Shown piece by piece: positions 49,247 through 59,852 of a DNA stretch of 64,000 nucleotides. Each line of letters opens with the position of its first letter. Within the stretch, counting starts at the first letter, position 1. Origin of the DNA: Dioscorea cayenensis subsp. rotundata (lineage: Eukaryota > Streptophyta > Magnoliopsida > Dioscoreales > Dioscoreaceae). Below the pieces are notes generated by a model. That model was not told the DNA's origin and did not search any database. It saw only the letters and a program-made list of their open reading frames with translations. The DNA is taken from contig NC_052489.1 in the NCBI RefSeq assembly GCF_009730915.1, positions 1,922,001 through 1,986,000 on the forward strand, read 5' to 3'. The position numbers and the translations under genes were made by a program.

Positions 49247-50335
49247 TCAGCAGCAACAAAACGGGCAACGAACAAGGCCATTCTCATTGCAATCAAAACA
49301 TCGTCTAAATCCCGATACAATCTCCATCTCCTCATCCTCTTCATCCTCAACAAAAACCTTGCAACTCCCCGAACAAGTCTCACAAGGTACAAACCGAACA
49401 TCAAAACAAGCCTCACACTGCCCCTTCTCTTCCACCATTTTCCGACATCCCCGAAGAATGTCCCATAGATCTCCGGCGTCATGTAAATGCCTAACTTCCT
49501 CAACTCCACCAATGTACCTCCCATTAACAAACACTCTTGGAAGCATTCTCCCTTCAAATCCACCACCAAGAATCTCATTCAACTCCTCCTTGAATCCTCC
49601 ATGCATTGAAACATCCCTTTCATCAACCTCGACTCCATATCCTTTCAATATCATTCTCACATTAGCACAATCCTCATAAGTTTTCCGAACTCCTCTAAGA
49701 CTAGTGAAATACAACAACACCTTCTCTTGGTTATTAGATAACATTTTCTCATCCTTCTTTGCATCAATCTTTTCTTGGAATTCAGTCACTCGAGCTTTGA
49801 CAATGCCGGTGATTGTCTCCGGCTCAGGCGAGAAGCTCTTAAAGGCTTTTCGAAAAGCCGAGATCATCTCCGGGTCAAAGTCAGCTATAATTGAGTCTTC
49901 CTCACCGCCAAGCACCATCCACATTGGCTTCGGCGATGAGCTATGAAACGAGAAGCTTCGTTCAGTGTCAGCAGCGCCGGTGCCGGCGCGCGGTGGAGTG
50001 GTGTCTTCTAATCCGGCCATGAGTTCCCAAGCATTGATGGTTTCCGGTTCATTGGGAGGAGTCACTGTCGGAGTTTTGGGTATCTTTTTCTCAATCATCT
50101 CCGACCATGCTTTGGCGGCGGTGGCGAGCTCCGGCGAGAGGCCAAGGTGGTCATTGCAAGTCTTCATCATCTCTTCATCGCCGGCGGCATCATCAAGCTT
50201 AAGCGAGCCCAGAGTAGATGCCGTCAGCGCCACAACATGCTGCCCGCTCGGCGGCAACGACCGGCAACGCGCCACCGCCGCCGATGGGCCACGCCGCCGG
50301 TCACGCCGCGCTTGCTTGGAGCTAGTGCAACCCAT
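49247..50335 (-). CDS. Glutaredoxin-like protein with C-terminal CxxC knuckles
   Basis: A single-exon gene for 362 residues, like the plant At3g28850/At5g39865 group. The start at 50335 gives MGCTSSKQ, an N-myristoylation and Cys-3 palmitoylation signal, so plasma membrane attachment is likely. Residues 20-200 are low in recognisable structure. The glutaredoxin fold lies at about 205-300, with KVLLYFTSLRGVRKTYEDC where class I proteins have a CPYC site; the CxxC dithiol is absent. The glutathione-site part reads LPRVFVNGRYIGGVEEVRHL. The tail carries four CxxC pairs (CEAC 307-310, CETC 318-321, CFDC 346-349, CPFC 357-360) and ends in three Cys, suggesting a zinc-binding module. Oxidoreductase activity is doubtful; a binding or regulatory role is more likely. 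Confidence 0.9.
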   Translation of the reverse strand: MGCTSSKQARRDRRRGPSAAVARCRSLPPSGQHVVALTASTLGSLKLDDAAGDEEMMKTCNDHLGLSPELATAAKAWSEMIEKKIPKTPTVTPPNEPETINAWELMAGLEDTTPPRAGTGAADTERSFSFHSSSPKPMWMVLGGEEDSIIADFDPEMISAFRKAFKSFSPEPETITGIVKARVTEFQEKIDAKKDEKMLSNNQEKVLLYFTSLRGVRKTYEDCANVRMILKGYGVEVDERDVSMHGGFKEELNEILGGGFEGRMLPRVFVNGRYIGGVEEVRHLHDAGDLWDILRGCRKMVEEKGQCEACFDVRFVPCETCSGSCKVFVEDEEDEEMEIVSGFRRCFDCNENGLVRCPFCCC

Positions 50336-51462
50336 CAAGATCCAAACTTTCCTCCAAAAACTCCTCCAAGTTTGGATTTTTCCTCCGATTCAAGACGAGA
50401 TTGAATGATTCCAATTAGTTTCCAGGATTGGATCTAAAAATCAATGAAAAGATAAGACTTTTTCAATGTTTTCATGGGATTTGGGAGGCCATGAAGACAC
50501 GGAAACCAGAAAAAAATTTAGAGTTGCTGAAACGCACTAAGTCAAAGAGAGATAAAAAGCATCAAAGAAGAAGAAAATAAGGAAAAAAACAACAGCTTTA
50601 ATGACTCTTGTTTCCAATTCCCACCCTGTTTTCCCTCTCTATCACTCTCTCTTTGGAAAACTTTTTCTAGTTTTTATATTAATTTCTGAGATTAATCCGC
50701 CGAAATGGCCTCAATATAAATATGAATAAAGATGACGTGGAAGATGATGAGTGGAGAAATGGAAGAGTTTGGTGTTTGTAATGGTGTAGGGGATCTGTTG
50801 ATGAGGGGTGTTAGTTGGGGTGGATGGAGTTGAGGGATTTAAATGGCGGGTTTTAACTTTTAAAAGGGAGGGGATGATGACGTGGAGGGTTCGTTAACTG
50901 ATAGTTTCATGTTGGGTGACTTTAGTGGGTGAGTTTTGAGAGTCTGTGAATACATTTAGTGTTATGTTATAATTTTATATAATTTTTTTTACCAATAGAG
51001 ACTTGCCACGTTGAAAAAGTAAGAAAACATGGGTCTTTTTTTTAAGGTCCTTTGGATTCGGTATTTCTTCAGTTCTAAGATGTTCTTTTTTCTTGGTCTC
51101 AAGCCATTTTCAGTCAAATTCTGATTTTTAAAAGTAAATTTACTTCTACACCCTTTGAAATGTATTATTTCAAACTAAACCTTCTAGTACATATTTCCTT
51201 ATCAAAACATTTTTTTGAAACCATAAGAGCTCCCTGTCCCATTGCCAACTACTTATTGTTTTTGTTTTTGTTTTTGTTTTTATTTTTAATAAAAAATGAG
51301 TGGATAAACCACCGCTCATTGAAAAAAAAAAAATAGACAAAACACAAGTCAGATTATTAGAAGTGAAACTCAACTAACAACAAAACAACAAGGAGATTTA
51401 TTAAAAGAAAAGTGCACCATTCATGGGAATGGTGTACGAGAATGATGCACTCATCGTTTTGT

Positions 51463-51466
<4 letters not shown>

Positions 51467-51509
<43 letters not shown>
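51467..51509. repeat. (AT)n microsatellite
   Basis: About 21 AT units without interruption. Confidence 0.95.
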
Positions 51510-51511
<2 letters not shown>

Positions 51512-51654
51512 TTTTAATGGTTTTTAAGGAGTATATGGTAATAGAAATAAATTTTTTTAAAAGTTTTTTTTGACTTATTAATTTTTCAAGAGCCACAAAA
51601 TTTAAGAATCTAAATTTTTTTTTGCTACATAGACGACAAACGTCCCTCATTTAA

Positions 51655-51812
51655 GGGTAAGTCTAGAACGTCTGGCGTGTAGAGTAAAAGTTTCAATCTC
51701 GAGCCCACGCGTCTCTCACTTTCATGGACGTAGAATTTGAACTCGAGACCTTCCAAAAATGAACGGCTCTACGTAAAGGATTTGGTACCAATTGATCCAA
51801 ATATTGTTGGTT
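51655..51812 (-). mobile_element. tRNA-derived SINE
   Basis: On the minus strand the unit begins near 51812 with a box A-like TTGGATCAATTGGTACC. A box B-like GAGTTCAAATTCT follows about 60 bases later. It is GC-richer than its surroundings. This is the clearest tRNA-like head among the SINE candidates here. Confidence 0.6.
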
Positions 51813-53417
51813 TAAGAATCTAAATTAGGCGAGACAGGGAAAAAACTTTTAATAAATATATTTTTTTCTAGCAAATTATTATATATATATATATATATTG
51901 ACTCAAGTCGGTATGACTTGGACCAATCCTGTTAGTAATAGTACAAAATTTTTATAGGTTTATACATATAAAACTCAAGTCAATTGTACAACAAATTCAA
52001 TCTTCCATATTTTACTATTGTCATGGTTCCAAGTTTGTAGTAAATGTGTTTTACAACCATAAATGAAGAAGAGGATGCAAAGATTCATGTGATGAATAAT
52101 AAAAATGGCTCAATTTTAGTTGGCAGTGCATCAGCATTTTTTCAGGGAATATCAATGCATATTAGGACACCATTTAATGTTCTTTTTTTATCACTGTCCT
52201 TGTTAATTTGAATATATTCAAAGTTGCATTTAATGTCAAAGATAATCATGACGGGCACATTTATTTATTTATATATATTTATAAAAATTATGTTTTTTAT
52301 TTATCAACTTCTACAAAAAATATATATATATAAAAAAATATAATAAATAAATACAATTTGTTGCTATGTATCATGAATGAGAAGCTTGAAAATGATCAAA
52401 ATGTTTAGGTTACATTGAGCCTTGTGCCATCTTGTATTGTTTTTGTTTTATCTAATTCTAAAATTAGTTTATTAAATAAATAATTAACTAATCTTTTTTT
52501 ATTGAGCACCAAGCCGACCAACCTTGTTAGAAAGATTGGTCATGCATCCCACTTCAAACATAAGAAATTATTTAATGTTAGTTTTAGTCTCTTATGTGTT
52601 TTAATGCTAGTGGAGGAACTTAAATTAACTTTTCTTTTTGTTCTAATTGGTTGCCCATCATTCAACATTCATGGAATGTTTTCCCTACCTCCATTTAATT
52701 AACACAAAAAATATCTTCTTACGAGAAACTTCTAAAAATAATTTATAATTCAATCAAATTATTTTTTAATAAAAATATAAAAACTGTTTTGTTCAAAATA
52801 AAAAAAACATAAAAATAGATAATAAGCCATATAATTCTAGTAACAAAGATGATTTATCTTAAGGTTGCTTCAATAATATTAAGAGTGGTGTTTAAAGATA
52901 TATCTTCTATTTAACCAAAAGAGTTAGTAACTTCAATTAATTTAAGCAGAAAAAAAATTTGGTTTAATAAGTATGATTTTATTTATACAAAATAATAATA
53001 AAAAAAATAATAAAAAAAAACTTTGTTAAAAACTGAAACTAATAAAAGAATTTACTTAATTCCCTATGAACACAATCAAAACAATCAAACAATCTAAATA
53101 ATTAAACAAAATAATGCCATTGATAATTACCAAAACTATGTAAACTAATCAATAGGCACCAATCCCATAGATGCTTCATGATGACATCATCATTCATAAA
53201 AGGAAAAAAGAATCACAAGATGTAAGTAACAACACTTAACATTACATGCATGAAACTTCACTGCTTGTTATCCAAAAGAACATCAATTGGATCCTCTTGG
53301 TTCTCTTTCAACACTTATATGCATGTTTTTCTTCTGTCTTTTCCTTAGTTCATATCATACATATATTATATATAACTAGCTCTTTCCCTTTCCCTTCCCT
53401 TTCACAATATACCCTCC

Positions 53418-54391
53418 ATGTTTGAAGCTCAAATGGCCTTCAATGGCATGCACCCTTCCTTCTTCCCTTCTAACTTCATCTTGTCCAATGACTTCACCTT
53501 CAACTCTCCTTTCTTCAATTCCAATCCTCAAGACTTGGGAGGTAATTAATTACATATATATATATATATATATATCTTTTTATTATTGGAAGTTGATCGA
53601 ATTGGTATTCAGTTTCTTGATTTCTTGTTTAAGTTGAAGGTGTTAGAGCAATGGTGTGGAGGAAAGAGGGCGAAGAGCACAACGGAGACGATGATTTCTC
53701 CGATGATTGCTCAACCGGAGGGGAGAAGAAAAGGAGACTGAGTGTGGAGCAAGTGAGAACATTAGAGAAAAACTTCGAATTCGGTAACAAGTTAGAGCCA
53801 GAGAGAAAAATGCAGCTAGCTCAAGCTCTCGGCCTTCAACCGAGACAAATAGCCATTTGGTTTCAGAACCGAAGAGCTCGGTGGAAGACGAAGCAACTAG
53901 AGAAGGATTACGATCACCTACAACATCTCCTCGAGGAGGCTAAATCGGAGAATTTAGCCTTGCAAGCCGAGAATCTTAAGCTTCAAGCAGAGGTAATTAA
54001 AACACTCAGATCGATCATAATAATTTTGTTAACTCAACTGAGTTTTAATAACTGCAGATATTGGCATTGAAAAGGGATGGAAGTAGCAGAAGCAATCAAT
54101 AATAACGCCATTAAAGACAATGAAGGATCTTGTAGCAACACAAGTGATAACACCTCTGACATGCTCAACTTGGGCATATTAAGGACAATGTCAAGCATTG
54201 AGACATCTTTGGATGCCAAACAAAGCATCTCATTCTTCTTGTCTTCAAACAAAACTGATCATGAACTTGCACTTTGCTCGAAGATTGAAGAAGAAGCCGA
54301 AGAAATAGTCTTACCTGATGAGAGTTTCGCTAACATGTTATCCATCATCGACGATGATCGCGATGGGGCCGGTTTCTTGCCATGTGTTTGA
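53418..54391 (+). CDS. HD-Zip class I homeodomain factor, frame broken
   Basis: A transcription factor like Arabidopsis HB13/HB23. Exon 1 is 53418-53541, exon 2 53640-53992, and exon 3 starts at 54058 after a 65-base intron. The homeodomain lies at about 71-128 ([20 protein letters not shown], then [20 protein letters not shown]). A leucine zipper follows to residue 159, so DNA binding and dimerisation are intact. As written, exon 3 adds [14 protein letters not shown] and stops at 54102, giving 173 residues. In the next frame 54077-54391 stays open for 104 codons and carries the family's C-terminal marks ([13 protein letters not shown] and [14 protein letters not shown]). One surplus base in the A-run 54070-54073 would explain this, since the family continues LALKG. 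No alternative acceptor restores frame. Confidence 0.88.
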
Positions 54392-55055
54392 ACTCAATAA
54401 GGATTACATGTCTTGCTTTATTTTGTTCAGTTTTATGTAGATAAAGATGAAATAATGCTCATTTTCTCACTATTTGATGGGAATATATTTAATGTTATTA
54501 TCAAAGATGAAGAGTTTTGTATTTTTGCATCTAAATTGCATGTTATTAATTAAGAGATAAACTCAAAGGTTTAACTTCAAGCATGATCCAGACTTCATCT
54601 CTTAAACATGGAGGGAGGTATCAGTTTAACTTTATATGAACATTGGATTCCTTGTTATAATGGAAGGAATTTTATAGTTTTTCTCTTATTAATTTATTTT
54701 TTTAAAAAAATTCTTAAGAGATAGAGTAATCAGTGCATATATGGTACTATTCAATGCATGAAATTTTATTAATTCACATTCATTGATTAAAGTTTTACTG
54801 ATCAATAGAATAAATTCAAACAGGGATAAGTCTAGCTCTCGTCTCTATTATATGATGCATGATCAACTGTAATCATAAAAAAAGGGAGAAAAAGTGAAGT
54901 TTCCGTATAACAATCAAAGGGTCTCTATTATTTTGGGAAAACAAAAGTGAGAATTATTCATAGGTCTCATGGTTGTCAATAATGTGAGTATTTCTTAGTT
55001 TATTTGTGTTATATATATATATATATAATAAATAAATAAATGTTAAATGAGTTTA
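54392..55055. other. HD-Zip 3' side and spacer
   Basis: AT-rich sequence after the HD-Zip gene, with (TA)n near 55011-55027. Nothing else recognised. Confidence 0.5.
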
Positions 55056-55059
55056 TTGA

Positions 55060-55195
55060 ATAGAGCCAACCATAGTTTAGTCGATGGCATCGGATTTCAT
55101 GCGTAAAGTGTTTGTGATTTGAATCTCACTTCATGCAAGGTGAGGATATATGAGTTGAAATATTATTTATTGATATTCGTAAAAAAAAAATTATA
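55060..55195 (+). mobile_element. tRNA-derived SINE
   Basis: A box A-like TAGTTTAGTCGATGG is followed about 45 bases later by a box B-like GATTTGAATCTC. The unit ends in an A-run at about 55181-55190. This is a typical SINE layout. Confidence 0.6.
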
Positions 55196-55369
55196 GAAGA
55201 GAAATGATGCACATATACTTATAAAAAAATTTATAGATTAATATGAAGTTAAATTTTTTTATAGATTAATATGAAGTTAAAAAATGGTGAAGTGGTACAT
55301 GGGTGAAAATATATAATTTTATTTTTAAAAAATTGATGTATTTATTTTTGAATGAAATTAAAAAAATTA

Positions 55370-56115
55370 ACTTCTTCAATTGGCTAGTGTGGAAGAACAA
55401 GATTCTCTCCCTGGAAAATCTAGAGAGTGCTGATGTAACAGGTTTTTGACTGCCACTTATGTGATGTGGAATGCCGAGATCAAATCTGTTGACCATCTAT
55501 TTATTAAGTGCAACTTCGCAAAACAAGTTTAGGAGTATTTAAAAGGTTACTGCAGCTGCCTGAGTCGCCTCACTCGATGCTGCACCTGTGGGATTCGTGG
55601 AGGTTACTTTTGAGACCATCACAACAGAATATTGGTGATCTAGTTGTAAAAGCTTGTGTGTGTGGAATATTTGATTAGTTAGAAATAATTTCATTTTTAA
55701 TGCCCATGTTGTGCCATCTCATGCCATTATTGTTAAAATTGATCATATGATATTGTCTTGGTTCTTAGCAGCTGGGGAGGGTACAAGAGAGAAACTTGCA
55801 AATTTCATTTCTTCCATTCGGCGCAGTCTCGAGTTCTTAGGGCCTCACTCTCTGGAGTCTAGTGGTGATCACTTGCGAGCTGATGTGTAGGATCATGGCA
55901 TGGGGTAGGAGTTTTGTCTTGTGGTGGGGTTTTGTGAGGAAGTTTGTTTTTCCTAGTTTGTGTTTTGCTCTCGCTTTTCTTTGTTTCTCTTTGTGTTTCC
56001 ACAACTAGTGGTTCGTTGGGTATTACTTTTTGTCGTTATCGCTCTTGTATGGTTTGTGAGTTCTCTTTGTTTTATTGAATGGTTTATTTATCTTTATATA
56101 TATATATATATATAA
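55370..56115 (+). mobile_element. 5'-truncated LINE tail
   Basis: Fragments of the reverse-transcriptase zinc-binding tail are readable in changing frames: MWNAEIKSVDHLFIKCNFAK near 55470-55530, and RNNFIFNAHVVPSHAIIVKI near 55680-55745. A TG-rich 3' untranslated part follows and ends in a (TA)n tail at about 56094-56115. Several stops and shifts make it inactive. It belongs to the same broad class as the element at 1-523. Confidence 0.7.
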
Positions 56116-56454
56116 TTATAAAATCCAAGGATTTAATAAAATTTTGTTTTTAAATACAACAAAATAAATATGAATAGTATTAATTACTGCTTTGTAAAAT
56201 ATAACAAGTGTGACTAAATATATAAAAATTCAATTGCATTTATTATGAATATTATCATTTATTTATTTATTTTTAGAATTTCAAGCATCAAACCGAACCG
56301 AATTTTTGACTCGGTCCGGTTCACTCAAACCTAAAAAAATTAGGGTTTTGGGGTTTTCTAGGGTTTTAGAGAACTTTCTTGTTTCCATCGCGCTGAAATC
56401 CCACAAGAAATCGAAGAGGAAGAGAGAAAGCTAAAGATTTTGGATTCAATCTCG

Positions 56455-59049
56455 ATGTACACGAAGAAAGCCCCAATCTTGTTCATCAAATCGATCTCGG
56501 CGCTCTCCCAGGTAACCCTCAATCCCCAATCCGCTCTTGTTTCCCCTTTTTGTTCGAATAGGAAGCGCGTTCTTGTGAATGCTGTAAATTTGCCGCCTTT
56601 GATCCATCGGCGGCTGGGAACCGCTGCGCAATGGTCGGATCTCGTGCCGGAGTTGCCGAAGAACTCTAAAAATTCAGCGGATGGTGATTACAGTGGGGGT
56701 TTATCACAGAATACTCATGGGTTTAATGGAGGAATTGGGCGGAATTTACAGCAACCTGATGATGGATTTCATGGAAAGGACGGGTTTGTGTCCAGTCCTA
56801 GTGGGAAATTTCTTCAAAGACGGGGTGGTCTCGAAGAGTTTAATGGGAATGGTGGCAGGGCGGCTTGGGAGTCATATCATCAGACCTCACATGGTAACTA
56901 TGGAGCAAGTGTTGGAAATTTTGTTCAACAGGCTGCCAATGAATTTCCAAGCGGGAATCCTAGAGATCGGTATTCGAATCACAATGTGAACTATGGAGAA
57001 CATATGGGTGGTGGTTTTGGTCAGCAGGCTTCTGGTCAGTTTCCAGGAGGGAATTATGGAGGACATGTTAATGATGTTCGTCAGAATTATGGTGGAAATT
57101 TTGGTAGTTTTGGACGTGATCAATATTCTAATCAGAACGTGAATTATGGAGGACATGCTAGTGATGCTCATCAGAGTTATGGTGGAAATTTTGGTAATTT
57201 TGGACGTGATCAATATTCTGATCAGAATGTGAATTATGGAGGACATGTGAATGGTTTTCATGCTAATCATGGAGGAAATGTTGGTGATTTTGGTCAGCAG
57301 ACTTCAGGTCAGTTTCTGAGAGGGAGCTCCAGAGATCAGTATTCAAATCCAAATGTCAACTCTGGTGGCCATGTGAATGATGTTTGTGACAATTATGGTG
57401 GAAGTGTTGGAAATTTTGATCAGCAGACTCCCAATTGGTATCCAAGAGCAAGTCCTGGGGAGCAATATTCTAGTTCAAATGTGAAAGATGGTGGAAATGC
57501 TGCTGATTTCCATCAGAAGAACCATGATGGGATTTTTTAGAGAAAGCCAAAGAGAATATCCATTGAATACAAGCGGGAATTATGGAAGAAATTTATCATA
57601 CCAGGATCCCAATGGCCATCAGAGGAATTCTATGGGAATTTTTCAGCGTAATGATGGAGCTTCTCAGAATCCAAGTGGGTTCTATGGGAAGAATACTGAG
57701 AATTTTTCTCCATTTCAACAAAACTCCAGTGTAGGAGAACCTGACAATTCACATTTTCCTCAAACCTCCACTGCATTCCAAAATGGATCAGGGCAATACT
57801 ATTCGATTGGTAATGATGGACATAGTATGCAACCACCAGATGGTCAAGTTTTCCAGCCTATGCGCACTCTTGATGATCTGGATAGGTTTTGCAAGGAGTA
57901 TAACATGAAGGAAGCTATTGAAACTTTGGCTTTGCTTGGAAAAGAGTGGTGTGGTCGTGGATCTTTCAAGATGTATGCAGTTATTGCAAGCGTGTGGGGA
58001 TTCTCAAACCTTGGAAGAAGCCAAGGCTGTTCATGATTATATCTCACGAAAAATATGTGATGTTGAAATTGATGTTCAAAACAAGATTATAGAAACATAT
58101 TCCAAGTGTGGCTCCATGGAGGATGCATATCATCTGTTCAAGAACATGCAAGATCCGGATTTAGGGTCCTGGAATTCTATGATCTCTGGTCTTGCCAATA
58201 ATGGTCTTGGAGAGGATGCAATTGATCTTTTTAATGAATGTAAGCAGAAAGATCTGAAGCCTGATGGGAGCCTTTTTGTCACTGTTTTTTCAGTCTGTGC
58301 TGTCCTAGGTGCGGTTGATGAAGGAATGCTGCATTTTGAATCTATGAAAAAAGATTTTGGCATTTCTCCTGGCATGGAACATTATGTGGCTATTGTGGAT
58401 ATGCTCGGGAGAAGTGGTTATCTAGATGAAGCTTTTGAATTCATAGAAAAAATGCCTATTGAACCAGGTGTTCTTGTTTGGGAAACTTTGATGAACCTAT
58501 GTAGAGCCAATGGAAACATAGAGCTTGGTGATCACTGTGCTGAGATTGTTGACAGCATGGATTCTTCCAGGCTGACTGAAGAGTGTCGTAAGGGTCTCTT
58601 GCCTGTGAAAGCCTCAGACCTGGCAAAGGAGAAAGCAAAGAAAAAGAATAGTCCGCTTGAGGTCAAAAGCAGAGTACATGAGTACCGAGCGGGGGATAGG
58701 TCCCATCCCGAATTTGATAAGATTAATGAACAGATACGGGGTTTGGCTCCGCAAATGAAGGAGGCTGGTTATGTCCCAGATACAAGGTTTGTGTTGCATG
58801 ACATTGACCAGGAATCCAAGGAAGAAGCTTTGCTTTATCACAGTGAGAGACTGGCTGTTGCACATGGAGTAATGACTAGCGCTGCACGCCAAGATTTGCG
58901 AATAATTAAAAATCTTCGTGTATGTGGCGACTGTCATAATGCTATGAAGATTATATCAAAAATTGTTGGGACGGAAGCTCATTGCACGGGATGCTAAGAG
59001 GTTTCACCATTTTGAGAACGGAGTCTGCTCATGCAATGATTACTGGTGA
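56455..59049 (+). CDS. PPR-DYW editing factor, MEF8/MEF8S type, frames broken
   Basis: Resembles Arabidopsis MEF8/MEF8S, mitochondrial C-to-U RNA-editing factors. The start at 56455 ([20 protein letters not shown]) has a mitochondrial presequence look. Residues about 70-430 are Asn/Gly/Gln-rich, with repeated NYGGH and GNFG words. PPR motifs follow ([14 protein letters not shown], then [13 protein letters not shown] and [14 protein letters not shown]). An E/E+ region and DYW domain close it ([29 protein letters not shown], then [18 protein letters not shown] to the stop at 59047-59049). The coding frame changes three times, each consistent with one surplus base: in the T-run 57533-57538, near the A-run 57940-57943, and in 58968-58977. 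Between these points there are no other stops. As written the first frame ends at 57540. This is either assembly error or a very young pseudogene. A donor-like GTCA|GTAAGT at about 59058 suggests a 3' untranslated intron. Confidence 0.88.
56986..57483 (+). repeat. Coding tandem repeat in the PPR gene
   Basis: Units starting AAYTATGGAGGACATG lie at 57052, 57142 and 57232, exactly 90 bases apart. Diverged longer units start at 56986 and 57358. They encode [19 protein letters not shown] and DQYSNQNV-type words. The period is a multiple of three. Confidence 0.85.
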
Positions 59050-59177
59050 TTCATTGTCAGTAAGTTAATCTTGCAGTTCAATGTTGGTTATATATCTTGT
59101 CATTTATTTCCAAATGCTTGAAATATTATAAACATTGACTTCATTAATGTTGAACTTGTTTGAAAGAGGCTATTTAT
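59050..59177. other. PPR gene 3' region
   Basis: Early 3' untranslated sequence with a GTAAGT donor-like site. A candidate acceptor (TTTGCAG) lies at about 60693, so the MITE that follows may sit in a 3' untranslated intron. Confidence 0.4.
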
Positions 59178-59852
59178 TTAGGGGCTGTTTGGTTGGTTGC
59201 ATGTAAGTAGTTGTGATGCAAGTTATTTAACAGGGTTTTTTTTTTCTTCTAATGTTTGGCTTGGTATAAGTCTGCCATTAACATGTAAAAGCATTTACAT
59301 CATAACCTTAAGTTGATGTAATTCAACTCACAACTAAATTTGGCCGTTGAAATAAATTAAATTGCATGTATATTCCATCACTTAGCTCATATTTATTTTT
59401 ATAAAAACGGGTTTTTTGAAAAGAGATCATTATGTTAGATTTTCTTTTTTTGGTTTTGTTTTTTGTCTGTTTGTTTGTTTTTTTTCCACCCCGCTATACA
59501 AATGTGTAAATGCTTATATACCCATTAACTCATATTCCCTGAAAAATCATTATTATTTGCATATATACCTTATGACCAAAATTCAATTAAAATATTTTAG
59601 TAAGAGAACAAAACCTTACCCATTTTATTTCATTCATCTTACAAAATGGAAAAAAAGGGGGAAAAAAATTTATAATTTTATAAAATTATAAAGTGATTTA
59701 ATCACCAGGGCATATAAGCAAATAAAAATATTTTGTGGATGTATATAAGCATATAAGATTTTTGAAAACCAAACAACTTGCTGAAATTTGAAATACAATA
59801 CGTTTATTTTACTTGCACTGATATTAAATACAGGGAACCAAACATTGCCTTA
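59178..59852. mobile_element. PIF/Harbinger (Tourist-like) MITE
   Basis: The element spans 59181-59849 and is flanked by TTA direct repeats (59178-59180 and 59850-59852). The left end is GGGGCTGTTTGGTT. The reverse of the right end is GGCAATGTTTGGTT, so 11 of 14 positions match. TTA/TAA target duplications and a GTTTGGTT terminus are typical of Tourist-like MITEs. It has no coding capacity. Confidence 0.75.

Larger units (their letters stand above)
50336..53417. other. Spacer with promoter, SINE and microsatellite
   Basis: 50.34-50.95 kb is the glutaredoxin-gene promoter side. 51467-51509 is (AT)n. 51655-51812 is a SINE-like unit. The rest is AT-rich, with the HD-Zip promoter from about 53.1 kb. 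Confidence 0.55.

Noticed and set aside
56508-56530. Splice donor CAG|GTAACC early in the PPR gene
   Set aside because: The frame reads through cleanly with a plausible presequence, so no intron is needed.
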